A program made the position numbers and the translations under genes. A DNA stretch of 32,733 nucleotides from Penium margaritaceum (taxonomy: Eukaryota; Streptophyta; Zygnematophyceae; Desmidiales; Peniaceae): positions 1,396 to 34,128 of the forward strand of contig SZWC01023458.1 of the NCBI GenBank assembly GCA_023375785.1, written 5' to 3'. Below, in pieces: positions 1 through 9,259 of this stretch; the first letter of the stretch is position 1, and each line of letters opens with the position of its first letter. Under the pieces are notes generated by a model. It made no database searches, was not told where the DNA came from, and worked only from the letters and a program-made list of their open reading frames with translations.

Positions 1-73
<73 letters not shown>

Positions 74-82
74 AGAGGGGAA
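1..82. repeat. Compound (CA)n/(GA)n microsatellite
   Basis: Sixteen CA dinucleotides (1-32) are followed by an almost pure GA run (33-60) that decays into GGGA/GAGG purine sequence up to about 80, then a short A run. It is a compound dinucleotide microsatellite. It starts at the first base of the window, so its true left end is not seen. Confidence 0.98.
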
Positions 83-128
83 AAAAACCACCAAGGTTTG
101 TTTTCCACCTTTCATTCTGCTCATTCGC

Positions 129-617
129 TCAATCTCTCACCCACCAACTCACCACCAACGACGGGTTGTCGCCAAACATCCCTTCCGTCCCCCCAGCTCT
201 CAGCCACTCCACCAACGCCGTCAATGCCTCGGACGAGGGGGAGGAGGGGGAAGTGGATGTCAAAGGAGCAGCAGCAGCAGCAGCAGCAGAAGCAGAAGCA
301 GAAGAAGAATCAGCCGCCGCTGCCTTCACCATGCCGGACATCATCACCAGGCAGCACAAGCACCCCAGTAGGAGCAAAGCCAGCGGCAACGGCAACGGCT
401 GCTGCGAAGCTGCTGCTGCAGCAGCAGCAGCAGCTGTGCTGCAGCGGCATGAGCCACTGCAGCTGCTGCTCCTGCCGTTGCCACTGTTCCTGCTGCCGCT
501 CGTTGTTCTGCTGCAGCAGCCGCAGTCGCTGCCGCCTCCGGAGTCGCATTTCCTGCTCCTGGTTCTGCTACTGCTGCTGCTGCTGCTATTGCTGCTTCTG
601 TTGCTGCTACTCCTGCT

Positions 618-653
<36 letters not shown>

Positions 654-746
654 GCCACCGCCGCCGCCACTGAAGCTACATTGGCGGGCAGGTGGATCCA
701 ACGCAAGAGCGTAGGGCGACGGTACGACCGATGCTGGTGGCGCCAT
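129..746 (-). other. Possible low-complexity coding exon (Ser/Ala-rich), undecided
   Basis: On the minus strand an ATG at 746 opens 205 codons. They start MAPPASVVPSPYALA, pass through poly-Gly, poly-Ser and Ala runs, and end in a non-repetitive tail (EALTALVEWLRAGGTEG). Another minus-strand frame from 811 is Ala-rich (155 codons). A plus-strand frame (166-714, no ATG start) has an acidic beginning (SDEGEEGEVDVKG) before Ala and Leu runs. All of them exist because a trinucleotide repeat rarely creates stops. I recognise no domain. At most one frame is real, possibly the first exon of a host gene, and transcript evidence is needed to choose. Confidence 0.2.
264..660. repeat. CAG/CTG trinucleotide-rich tract
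   Basis: Imperfect CAG runs (about 264-310 and 409-435) switch to CTG runs (about 440-654), with one nearly uninterrupted CTG block at about 628-654. Because the period is three, several frames stay open on both strands and would encode poly-Ala, poly-Ser, poly-Leu, poly-Gln or Cys runs. The change from CAG to CTG makes the two halves partly complementary, so a single strand could fold back. Coding use cannot be decided from composition alone. Confidence 0.95.
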
Positions 747-2165
747 ATGACGAAATGTCGCGGAGATAATCGCCGCTGCTTTGCCCTCCTCTTTTTTCCT
801 TTCCTACTCACTCGTTACTTCCACTCGCTCCGTCACGCGCCTCCGTCCGTCTTTCCCTCGTGCGTGCGGCGTCAGTCGTCAGTCGTCAGTCGTCAGGTGA
901 GAGTTGGAGGTGAGAAGTGGGACGAGTCGGAGGGGCGGATGGAGGGCGAGCCCACCGCGTCCATTTGGACCGGCTGTCGTCTCCTTCTCCCGGAGGTGTG
1001 TGCTGCGGAAGGCGGTGTCGCCCCCAGAGGAGAAAGGCGCCGGAGGGAGGGCGGCTGGACTCCGCCTTAGCACGGCGAATGGTTCACTTGTCTCTCTCTA
1101 CGTTGCGGGATTACTTTGCAAAGTTGTACTACGTGAAGCAAGTGACCCGCTTTCTTTTGCCCCGATGAGTTGCGGCGGACGACGGCGGCGACGAGGGACG
1201 GATGTCGCCCATCCCGCCCTCTGCACTCCCCCGGCACACCCAACGCGATCACGGCGGAGGGTTGGGCTAGCCGCAGGGCAAGTGAATCTGGTCACGGCAT
1301 ATTCGCGGTCGGGAGAGGGGGGGATATGAAAGGGCGGTTGAGCGAAATTTGTGTACGTATACGGCCCGCGGCTCGGAAGTGTCGTGGCCCTGCTGTTCAA
1401 CCCTGTCAGGACTGCCTTTCCACGTCACCAATATCGATGTGTGCCAAATCTCACTTTTGACTTCAACATTCGGCGTCGAACCGGACCCTTGATATATTTT
1501 TTTTACCCTGGCCGTAACCGGGAACAAATGAAATTTATCGATCGGTTTGTCGCGACAAGACAAGACAGGATAAGCAATCAATGATGACGTTGATGTATGT
1601 GGTATATTTCATCGATGATTGCCCAGTCGTTTTGACTATAAAAATTTTGCCACCATGAAGGACGGCAAGCTCGTCAGGCGCATGGTGACGTCCTAACGTG
1701 GACCAATGTTGCTTGGAGAAGTCATCCCCATGACCCACAGGACACAAGGTGCAGCGGTTGGCTTTCTTCTGGTCCAAGTGATTTCTGGAAAGTTTTCAAA
1801 AATTTAGAATTCAAGCATTTGTTGCAAAGGCAGATGTGTACCATTGTAACTCTTCTTACACTCCAATTCTACTTCCGTCGATGCTCGTTCCATCCTTCAA
1901 GACATTGTTCTAGAAATGACTCCAGTCTAGTTCTAGAAATTTAAAATAGATAAATTTTATTAAATAACCATAACACATGTAGATAAATTTATCGATGATA
2001 CTTTTTGCGGTCGATCGATTAACGACCATCGCTACTGGAATGGCGCAATTGAGATTTTTTGGGACAAGCTCGCTAACGATCGTCATTTTGCAAACTACCT
2101 TCTTCTGCGCAAGAGGATAGTTAAAAAGGGTTCTGGTTCGGAGCCTTACTCAATGATGTCCTGCA
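715..2165. other. Unique non-repeat DNA without a supported gene
   Basis: The first part, to about 1480, is GC-rich with short overlapping frames that lack domains or splice-supported structure. The second part is AT-rich. The only local structures seen are the 7-bp tandem at 871-896 followed by a donor-like CAG/GTGAGA at 894-902, a TATAAAAA at 1637-1644 with a 14-codon frame just after it, and an open stretch of 67 codons without an initiating ATG at 1964-2165 that ends at the LTR of element B. Confidence 0.6.
871..896. repeat. 7-bp tandem repeat (GTCAGTC)3.7
   Basis: The unit GTCAGTC is repeated three full times plus GTCAG. It ends at CAG followed by GTGAGA, which resembles a eukaryotic 5' splice donor. 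That may be coincidence, since no exon is recognised upstream. Confidence 0.9.
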
Positions 2166-2372
2166 TCTTAAGCTAAACAGAACGAGTGTGATTCACAAGT
2201 ATGAGGTGGGGGAAATTTCGGAGACCATTTGGAGAGTTCGGACAAACGGATCATTAGTATTGAGCAGTAATTGTACTTCTATCACAAGTATTGAGAGAGT
2301 TCAACACGTATATGCAATGATGAGAATCAGAAAGAGGCCTATGTTGGGTCCTCTGCACTCAAGCCGAGCGCC
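2166..2372 (-). repeat. 3' LTR of element B, outer (left) part
   Basis: It aligns with the first 200 bases of the intact B LTR at 11700: both read a TGATTCAC/TGGTGTAC block, GACCATTTGGAGA, a TTGAG..CAGTAA block, CAATGA.AAGAATCAGAA and TATGTTGGGTCCT. It stops abruptly inside GAGCCGAGCG, exactly where the LTR of A starts. The remainder of the same LTR is at 8322-8674. Confidence 0.85.
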
Positions 2373-2925
2373 TGCTACGCCGAGCGGAACATAGGTGGTT
2401 CACACGGATGAGGTGCGGGACAAAAGAAGATCCAAGGATGTGGGACAAATAGATCACTTGTATGAAGTAGTAAGTGTACATTGAAGACAAGTGCCGAATG
2501 AGTCGAGCACACATATACAGTGTCGGGGATGAGAATGAGGCATATGTCGGGTGCTCTGCAATCAAGTCGATCGACGCGTGCGGGGTCGCGCTATGAGTGG
2601 TTGTTTCGAGAAGCTCCGCGGAGAAGTCGGGGAGCTTCAAGAGCATCGAAGCGCTTCTTTATAAAATTCTAACAACGTCAAGAAGTCGACCGAACAGAAT
2701 CGAAACATCTATCTAGTTTGTGACACTTCTGTCAAACTTTGTGGAAGGTGGTCGAAGTTGTCACAAACCTTTGGAACGGAACACCGAAGGTGGGGGCAGT
2801 TGGCCAAAATGCCCCCGGCTGAACGACGTAAAGATCCTGAATTCAACGCGTGATGGGCCATGAATGTAATGACATAAATACCCATTCACGGAGTGTAGGG
2901 TCTCGTGTACGTCAGGGACATAACA
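2373..2925 (-). repeat. 3' LTR of element A
   Basis: On the plus strand it starts TGCTACGCCGAGCGG and ends GGGACATAACA, which on the element's own strand is TGTTATGTCCC...TAGCA. A TATA-like TTATAAAA at about 2659-2666 lies some 260 bases into the LTR on the element strand, and the same spacing recurs in the other LTRs of this family. The PPT abuts the right edge. Confidence 0.9.
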
Positions 2926-2940
2926 CCTCCCCCTCTTTTA
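2926..2940 (-). other. Polypurine tract of element A
   Basis: On the minus strand the bases just before the 3' LTR are TAAAAGAGGGGGAGG, purine-only after the initial T and directly adjacent to TGTTATG. This is the expected plus-strand primer site. It begins at the end of the chromodomain stop codon (GGTTAA). Confidence 0.85.
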
Positions 2941-3380
2941 ACCGTGACCTCCCCGCGCATCGGAAGTTGTAGGCCGATGACGTCGGTAATAGTCCTCAAT
3001 CAGATGATGGACGTCAAGGAGGTTGTCGTAAGGCTCCCAACTGTTGTGTGCGGCGTTGTAGCCGCGCCAGTTGACCAGATGTTTGGTCGTTTTCCCACGA
3101 CGTCAATGTCCGAGAATGTCTTTAATCACGTTCTCTGTATCCTCTTCCACTTGTATAGGAGGTGGAGATGCGACGTCTCTGGCGGGAAAGTTCGTACTGG
3201 GGTCCATGTATTGCTTAAGTTTGCTGATGTGGAAGACAGGATGTCTCTCCACGCTGTCAGGGAGGCAAAATCGAGTGAAGACTAGGGTTTGCATTCGCAA
3301 ACGGACCAAAAGCGGGGTTAGAGTTTTGCGAAGTCCCGTCCTCGGAGTTTGATATTCTCTGAACTGAGGAGTATGCAATC
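2938..3380 (-). pseudogene. Element A integrase C-terminus and chromodomain
   Basis: On the minus strand the frame from about 3380 reads the usual Gypsy integrase tail (HPVFHISKLKQYMDPS) and then a chromodomain: ENVIKDILGH, a TGA stop, then TKHLVNWRGYNAAHNSWEP and NLLDVHHLIEDYY. The VNWRGY and HNSWEP blocks are the aromatic-cage core known from chromodomains of plant chromoviruses, which direct integration to marked chromatin. One in-frame TGA (about 3101-3103) cuts the domain after GH; the rest remains open to a normal stop near 2938, next to the PPT. Confidence 0.85.
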
Positions 3381-3599
3381 AACGGTGCTGAACAAGTCAT
3401 TGCTGCAATGTCGGTTGGCAGCTCGCTTCATGGCTGCTTGAGTTTGTGCGAGAGTGCGTTGCGTTTTCTTCCAAACTCTTGCGAAGTCCCTGTGGTGGAT
3501 GTCGACTGTGGGGATGTTGCTGTGACTCTGTAATCCAGCTGGTGTGGCAGGAAAGTCTGCACATACCACCTCAAAAGGAGTCTTGCCACTTGCGGTGGA

Positions 3600-4223
3600 A
3601 GTGGTGTAGTACTATGTGAGTTTCGTGGTCGGCAGTTTGGCTGTCCAATCGTTGTCGCGGGGCTCGCATAATGTGCAAAGGAGTTGTTTGAGAATCTGTT
3701 TAGTCCGTTCAATTTGCTCGTCAGTTTGAGGGTTGGATGCCGTTGATAGCTCGATCCGACAGCCATAACACGTCATTAGTTTGCACCAAAAATAAATTAA
3801 AAACGTGGCCGTCTCTTTCGCTGATGATGGTACATGGCATGCCATGCAGTCGTACGATCGGGTTTAGAAACAGTGGCGCTGATCCTTCTGCGGTGACGGT
3901 GGTTGTCGTTGGAATGAAGTGCGACATTTTTGAAAACCTGTCCACTATGACAAGGATGGCGTCATACTCCTGGGGGGTGGCGGGCAGTCCTGTCACGAAA
4001 TCCATGGTGATGTCGGCCAACGGTTCCGTTGGAATTGGTAGTGGTTGGAGTAGATCGGATGGCCTTGTGTGACAATATCTTTTTCGCTGACATGTGTCAA
4101 TTGATTTGCAGAAGGCCGCCACATCGATCTGCATCTTGTCCTACCATAAAACTTCGCCTGTTTCTTGAGCGTCTTGACTTCGCCGAAGTGTCCACCTAGA
4201 CCAATGTCGTAGCATTCCTCCAA
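3600..4223 (-). pseudogene. Element A integrase core
   Basis: Minus-strand frames hold the integrase zinc-binding region (LGGHFGEVKTLKKQAKFYG, then a FC..DTCQR block) followed by the catalytic core: ADITMDFVTGLPATPQ, ILVIVDRFSKMSHFIPT, IISERDGHVFN and NPQTDEQIERTKQIL. The first Asp (MDFVTG), the second (ERDG) and the Glu (EQIERT) are all still present, which is notable given the decay elsewhere. At least one frameshift (about 3770-3850) separates the second Asp from the Glu. Integrase would insert the cDNA into chromatin; this copy cannot make an intact enzyme. Confidence 0.85.
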
Positions 4224-4485
4224 TAGAATTCTTTGCAGCTCCTCGTTCCGAGGGAAAACGCTATGGTGAGTGCATCTCCATCGCCAGTAGTGGTCGTCGA
4301 ACCAAGAATTAGTTGTGTCTTACCTACCAAACTCCTCGCATCTCTTTGCGAATAACCTCATGAGGTACGGGCCTCGTTCGACAAGAAACATGTTGATATC
4401 GACCATAAACTCTTGTCGCCGACTTAGAGCATTTGCTGGATTAGTTTTTCCAGGTCAGTACTCGATGTTCTAGTCGAAGTTGGAT

Positions 4486-4930
4486 TCAAGGAACTCCATA
4501 CATCGAGTTTGTCGACGTCTGAGATTTGCTCGAGTCTTGATAGATGTCAGTGCGTGATGGCCAGTGTGGATGATGTATCGCCAGAATTCCAAGTAGCACC
4601 ACCATGTCTTGAATGCTTACATGACTCCGAGCATTTCCTTCCTTTTCATGCACCCTGTAACTGAGGTCTGGCCCGCATGGTTCTCGCAATATGTGCACGA
4701 CCGGTTGTTCTCCACCGCTATTGTCTTGGAGGAGAACGGCTCTGATGGCTTGTTCGGATGCGTCAGTGACCATGATGTAGTCCACCGTTGGATCTGTCAA
4801 TCGTAAGACTGGAACTAAGGTCAGAGCATCTCTCAAAGATTTGAACACTTCTTGTTTGCTATCTCCCCAAATCCACTTGGTGGTTTTCAGGATGAGATCA
4901 GAGAGAGGCGCTGACACTAGTCCTTTACGA
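4486..4930 (-). pseudogene. Element A RNase H region
   Basis: After the RT thumb the minus strand reads TLVPVLRLTDPTVDYIMVTD and ASEQAIRAVLLQ, the start of a Gypsy RNase H, where the first catalytic Asp lies in the VTDAS block. Further on, VHEKEGNARSHVS matches the YPVHEKE block of the family. The region then loses its frame, and 4230-4480 is only weakly recognisable linker. RNase H would remove the RNA template during cDNA synthesis. Confidence 0.75.
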
Positions 4931-4931
4931 A

Positions 4932-5640
4932 TCAATGGCAATACTTGCAAAAGCCCCAAAACACTTGGATGTTCCAAACATTTGTGGTCATCGGCCAATC
5001 AGAGACGGCCTCCACCTTTTTTGGGTCCATGGTAATTCGTCTGGTGCCAATGATGTGGCCCAGAAAGTCGATTGAACGAAACCAAAGTCGCATCTCGAGA
5101 ATTTTCCAAAACAATTCTCTATTTGTATAATCTAGATAACGTTTTGGATGTTTCCATTCTCTTCCTCTGGGATGCAGCTGTACACCAGGATGTTGTGTAG
5201 ATATAGGATCACGAAGTCGTCGTGGTACGGACGAAAGATGTTCATCATCGCCACAAATTTTATGGGGATATTTGTGAGTCTGAATGGCATAACGATGAAC
5301 TCAAAGTACATGTATTTGTTGCACAGTGTTGTATTTTCAACTTACTCATCAGATAAGCGGATCTGATGATAGCTGTTGCGTAGGTCGATAATGCCAAAGA
5401 TTTGTGCCCCACGGAGTTGGTCAAAAGTTCATTTGCTTACGGGAGCAGGTAGCGGTTCTCGATATTTATGTCATTCAACACTGAGTAGTCCATGCACATC
5501 TGCATCTCTCTGGTTTTCTTCTTGAAAGAAAGTACAGGTGTTGCGTAAGGTACCGTGGAGGGTCTGATGAACCCATGACCGAGCATCTCGTCCAGCTACT
5601 TCTTGAGTTTGATCAGCTCGTGATCGCTCATCCAATAGGT
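4932..5640 (-). pseudogene. Element A reverse transcriptase
   Basis: Across several frames the minus strand shows the RT blocks in order: LDEMLGHGFIRPSTVPYATP, MCMDYSVLNDINIENRY, QLRGAQIFGIIDLRNSYHQI, the FIVMPFRLTN block, YLHNILVYS and the thumb FLGHIIGTRRITMDPKKVE. The catalytic box, normally YLDD, reads YLHN at 5192-5203: both metal-binding aspartates are replaced (His and Asn). There are stops after LIKLKK and near the thumb. The enzyme is therefore dead twice over. Confidence 0.88.
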
Positions 5641-6059
5641 CTCTTTCACTGTTGATCGGCTACCTGGCTTCAAGTCATTCTGATGGTTGATGCTTTGTTG
5701 CGCAGATAGCTCGTGGGGCAGTTGGTGGGGAAGAAACCCTTCAGACTCCTTGATGAGCTCTGTAAACTCTTTGAATACGGCTGCAAACTTCTCAGGTGTC
5801 CAGATTTCTTCTACTTCCCGGATCCCACATGGACTAGCAACGCTTGGTCTCCTTGGGGTCCAATTTATCTGCTGCTTCTACCTCTGCTGCTTCCTGTAAT
5901 CGCTATTGCGTCGTCGGTTGCTCGACCAGAAGCAAGTGCCGCTTTCTGCCATTACTGTTGAAGTTGAGGGATCCCCTGCTCCAGTCAACCTGTGGATTGT
6001 GCTTATACCAAAAATCTTACCCAAGGATGATTTTGTGGTATCTCATTGGACAAGTTCTT

Positions 6060-6390
6060 GAGACCGTTACATCATGCATGCCTTCAATTTCCAATCGGAG
6101 TGGATCACAAAGCCGACAATTTTGCAATCGTCCATCAATGGTTTTTCTTTAAACACCCCTGGTTTGGTTTGCAAATCCAGCTTCCGAACCATGTCGTTGC
6201 TGATGAATCAGTGAGACATTCCTCCATCCATTAGTGCCGGTACTATTCTGCAACTTTTACAGCCCCTCAGTCGTATTCGTAGTAGCATCGCCAGATAGTC
6301 CTCCTCGTACCCCTTGTTAAACTTTAGGATATCAAGAATCCTTGTCCGTAGCAATGTGAGTCGCTCAGATGGGCAATTGGTCGGTGCCAA
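6060..6390 (-). pseudogene. Element A aspartic protease region
   Basis: The minus strand from about 6390 reads CPSERLTLLRTRILDILKF, then ALMDGGMSH, the aspartic protease active-site loop (D-G-G instead of the usual D-S/T-G) found in the same position in elements B (LVDGGASHSFV) and C (LLDGGAYSSF). The follow-on block YHKIILGKIF (about 6044-6073) matches the ILG.DFL end of retropepsin. It should release gag and pol products from the polyprotein. The frame is broken shortly after the active-site loop. Confidence 0.75.
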
Positions 6391-6399
6391 GTTTTCCGA

Positions 6400-7770
6400 C
6401 CAGACAGGAGCCTCGCCTTCTACACCTGCCCTTTGTCGTTTCCCGACTCCTCACTCCTATTCAGCAACTTTTCCACCTTTTTGGCTTGTTCCTGCCACTT
6501 TCGACAGCCCTGCAAGATATGATCTGGCTTCTCGCTTTTGCACTAGAGCCGTTGATTGCATGGATCGACGACATCAATCTCCATCGGAGATGAGGTTTCC
6601 TTCAATTAGGACTTTTCTCCACAACGATAAGAATTTTGGATTTGTGGTCGCAGGCTGTTGGACCTACACCTTTGCGTTGTAATCAGCGATGTGGATGCGG
6701 TCGGCTACTGTGATCATTCACAAAATGGCGTCCTGGATGCCAAAATGGAAAATGCTCATTCAATATCTTGCTTGATGCCTATGTTGTAGTAGAAAAAAAG
6801 TTTGTAGGGGGCGAGGTCAAAATGTCAAAATTCTGGGTGTACTCTGTTACATTGGACTGCAAATGTTGGAGTCTATACCTTGGCTTAGACTTCCTGTTCA
6901 GATTCCCAAATCAAGCGAGTATAGCGCACATGTAGTTGCTCCATGTTTCCAGTGGCGTGAGAGATTTGTGCCATGTTGGAGTAATATACTCGAGAGGTAG
7001 TATGCCTGCGGTCAACAATGTGAGAGCGGTTGTGTGAGCCGTTGATCCAGCTACGTCGATCTCCTGTTTCCGTTGGATGGTCTTTAGATTGGGCTACCAA
7101 CCCGAAGCCGTGCAATGTAAGAGCGGGCTCAATTTTATTTTTAATGTTATTGACCTCTGCAGCGGTAAACTACACCTCCAGACTCGAAAACGACATACTG
7201 ACTGTCGGTCCCTTGGAATTCACGGGAGCGAACGGCTCAGAGAGTGCCGGTCAAATCTGGAGTTCCCTTGAGAGTTGCTACTTTCTCTCGGTGAGTCGTG
7301 CTTCACGCGCACGAGATTTTCAAAGCTCCTTCATTGCCGCGTTGATATTTTTCATCAGATGAGTGTTAAGGCTCTCGAGACTTGACAACTTATGGTACAA
7401 GTGTTTGTTGATTCACGCTTGTCGGTTGGTGCCGTCCATTGTGCCAAATGTCGCCCCGGCAGGCAGCGGTGCTGCGTGGGATTCGACGAGCCCGAGGGAT
7501 CTATCACTGGGTTGGCCATTGGGTTCATCAGTGCTGCGCCACTCTCCAGAAAAGATTGCTGCTGCTGCCTGGTTTGCCTGGAGCGCATCATTGTTTGTGT
7601 GCTGCTGATCCTCCAACAGAGGAGTCTTCGTCGGTTACTGCTGCTCGTAGTCGGCTGCGCTCGCTCCGTTCACCGTAGTCGTGAATTATGCAAACTTCTG
7701 AATGGCAGACATGTGCTGAAGGCTTGTGCAAGGTTGTCGCCAGATAGTTAATACGTCTGTTGTCCTTCAG
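6400..7770 (-). pseudogene. Element A gag
   Basis: Minus-strand gag of the family. The N-terminal part (about 7400-7720) is Gln/Ala-rich and matches the corresponding parts of B and C. A C-terminal zinc-knuckle remnant is at about 6490-6545: the residues C-K-S-E-K-P-D-H-I-L-Q-G-C are followed by RKWQEQAKKVEKLL. Compared with a CX2CX4HX4C knuckle, the first Cys is a stop and the second is Ser. Gag forms the virus-like particle and binds RNA. Many stops and shifts; the start codon is not identifiable. Confidence 0.7.
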
Positions 7771-7772
7771 AG

Positions 7773-7793
7773 TCGCTGCTCTCTGAAACTAAG
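7773..7793 (-). other. Primer-binding site of element A
   Basis: On the minus strand, CTTAGTTTCAGAGAGCAGCGA follows directly after the LTR end (GTAACA). It is a decayed form of TGGTATCAGAGC, complementary to the 3' end of plant initiator-Met tRNA. Less damaged versions stand at the same place in elements B and C. Confidence 0.75.
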
Positions 7794-8321
7794 TGTTACG
7801 GAGAAGGGAACGTAGGTGTTTTTCAGGGATGAGGTGCAGGCCAAAAGTTGATTCGAGGATGTAGGAAAAATAAATAATTTTTATTAAATAGTAAGTTTCA
7901 AATGAGTTAACCCAATTATGCAAATCCGGGAATGGAAATGAGGATTATGTCGGGTCCTCGGTGCTCGAGCCGAGTGACGGGTGCAAGGTCGTGCTGTGAG
8001 TGGCTGTTTTAAGAAACTCCGGCGAGAAGTCCAGGGGCTTCGAAAATACCAAGGCCCTCCTTTATAAAATTCTAGCACCGTCGAGAAGTTGATCGCATGG
8101 TATTAAAATATCATAGTTCACGACACTTCTATCGACATTTCTGGAAGGTGGTCGAAGTTAGAAACTTCTGGAACAGAACAACCGAGGTCGGAGCAGGTGG
8201 CCAAAATTCCCTCGGCCGAAATGTATAAAAGTCCTGAAGTCGACGCGTGATGGGCCATGAATATGATGAAAAAACACCCATCTGCGGAGTTTAGGGACTC
8301 GTGTACGTCAGGGATGTAACT
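7794..8321 (-). repeat. 5' LTR of element A
   Basis: It runs from TGTTACGGAGAAGGG (plus strand) to GGGATGTAACT, where the last base should be A. It aligns along its whole length with 2373-2925, sharing AGTGG(C/T)TGTTT, TTTATAAAATTCTA, GGAAGGTGGTCGAAGTT and GACGCGTGATGGGCCATGAA. The left edge borders the PBS. The right edge borders the resumed LTR of element B. Confidence 0.88.
8060..8070 (-). promoter_or_regulatory. TATA-like box in the 5' LTR of element A
   Basis: CTTTATAAAAT lies about 255 bases inside the LTR on the element strand. The same box at the same depth occurs in the 3' LTR (2659-2666) and in element C's LTR (12757-12764), so its position is conserved in three LTRs. It is the likely core promoter at the U3/R border. 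Confidence 0.5.
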
Positions 8322-8674
8322 GCGATGCCTGCACGGTCGCACCTTGTGTGGGTGCTTTGAGAATTTCCGCCAAGAAGTCTGGGGCCTTAAAAAAATGGAC
8401 GGACAGTTTTATGAAGATCCAACACCGTCGAGAAGTCGACCAAACACTATAGAAATATTGATACTGTTTGCAAAACGTTTTTCGACCTTTTTGGAAAGTG
8501 GTCGAAGTTTTCAGGACCTTCGGGAGTGGAACACCGGAGGTTGGAGCAGGTGGCCAAAATGCCATCAGCCAATCGACGTAAAACTTAAGAGGTTGACGTG
8601 CAGTGGGCCATGAATGCAATAACAAAAATACCCACTCGCAAAGTTTAGGGACTCATGTACGTTAGGACGTAACA
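8322..8674 (-). repeat. 3' LTR of element B, inner (right) part
   Basis: The sequence resumes with GCGATGCCTGCACGGTCGCA, which continues the LTR text cut at 2372 (family consensus GCGACGCGTGC.GGTCGC). It ends in GGACGTAACA, the normal LTR end. Nothing equivalent precedes it inside element A, which shows it belongs to the interrupted outer LTR. Confidence 0.85.
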
Positions 8675-8689
8675 CTTGACCAGATGTAG

Positions 8690-9030
8690 GCCAATGACAT
8701 AGACCGGTGATGATGATAATAGCTATTGATCAAGTGATCGACGTCTCAGAGGTTTTTATAAGGCCTCCAGCTGTTGTGCCTAGCGTCATAGCCGTGCCAC
8801 TTGACCAGATACTTGGTTTTTTTTCCCCGGCATCAATGTCTGAGGATATCTTTAATCACGTACTCCGTTTTCCCGTCCACTTGTACATAAGGTGGCGGTG
8901 AGACGTCTCGACTGTGGAAGTTCATACTTAGGTCCCGGTAGTGCTTGAGCTTGCTGATGTGGAAAAATGGATGAATCGCCATGGTGTCTGGCAGGAAAAT
9001 TTGAGTGACTACAGGGATTTGCATTCACTT
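8690..9030 (-). pseudogene. Element B integrase C-terminus and chromodomain
   Basis: The minus strand from about 9024 reads PDTMAIHPFFHISKLKHYRD, then TEYVIKDILRH, a stop, KYLVKWHGYDARHNSWRPY, and VDHLINSYY. It is the same chromodomain as in element A with a stop at the homologous place (after the terminal His of ILRH/ILGH), an 8-A run that shifts the frame, and another stop after YKNL. The purine tract expected between this domain and the LTR is no longer present (CTGGTCAAG instead). Confidence 0.8.
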
Positions 9031-9259
9031 GATCTCAAACGGTCACGACGATGGAGATTTCAGCTTTGCAAAGTCTTGTCCTCGGAGTCTGATGGTTGCT
9101 GAGCTGAGGAGGACGCATTTGCCAGTGTTGAACATGACATTGCTACGATGTTGGTTGGCCGCTCATATTGTAGCTTCTATGTCTTCGCGAGGGATTGCTG
9201 CATTCCCTCCCAGACACTTGAGAAATCTCTACGGTGGGTGTCGACCGGGGGAATGTTGC

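Larger units (their letters stand above)
2373..8321 (-). mobile_element. Ty3/Gypsy chromovirus A, minus strand, full length but decayed
   Basis: The element is 5.9 kb with a 3' LTR at 2373-2925 and a 5' LTR at 7794-8321 (553 and 528 bp), both starting TG(T/C)TAC. On the minus strand the order is 5' LTR, initiator-Met-type PBS, gag with a damaged zinc knuckle, retropepsin-like protease, RT, RNase H, integrase, chromodomain, PPT, 3' LTR. This order (integrase after RT) defines Ty3/Gypsy, and the C-terminal chromodomain defines a chromovirus. The coding part has many stops and frameshifts, and the LTRs look only about three-quarters identical by eye, so the insertion is old. It sits inside the 3' LTR of element B. 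The flanking pentamers GCGCC (2368-2372) and GCGAT (8322-8326) are an imperfect target duplication. Confidence 0.9.

Noticed and set aside
166..714. Plus-strand frame with a long poly-Leu run as a membrane protein
   Set aside because: It has no ATG start, and the Leu run is just CTG repeat read in one frame; other frames are equally open.
1637..1696. TATAAAAA followed by GCCACCATG and a 14-codon frame
   Set aside because: The start context is excellent, but the TATA lies only about 11 bases before the ATG context, the frame ends after 14 codons, and nothing homologous follows. Likely chance.
5687..6152. Plus-strand open frames across 5.7-6.2 kb
   Set aside because: They are antisense to the pol of element A, have no domain and overlap recognisable minus-strand blocks.
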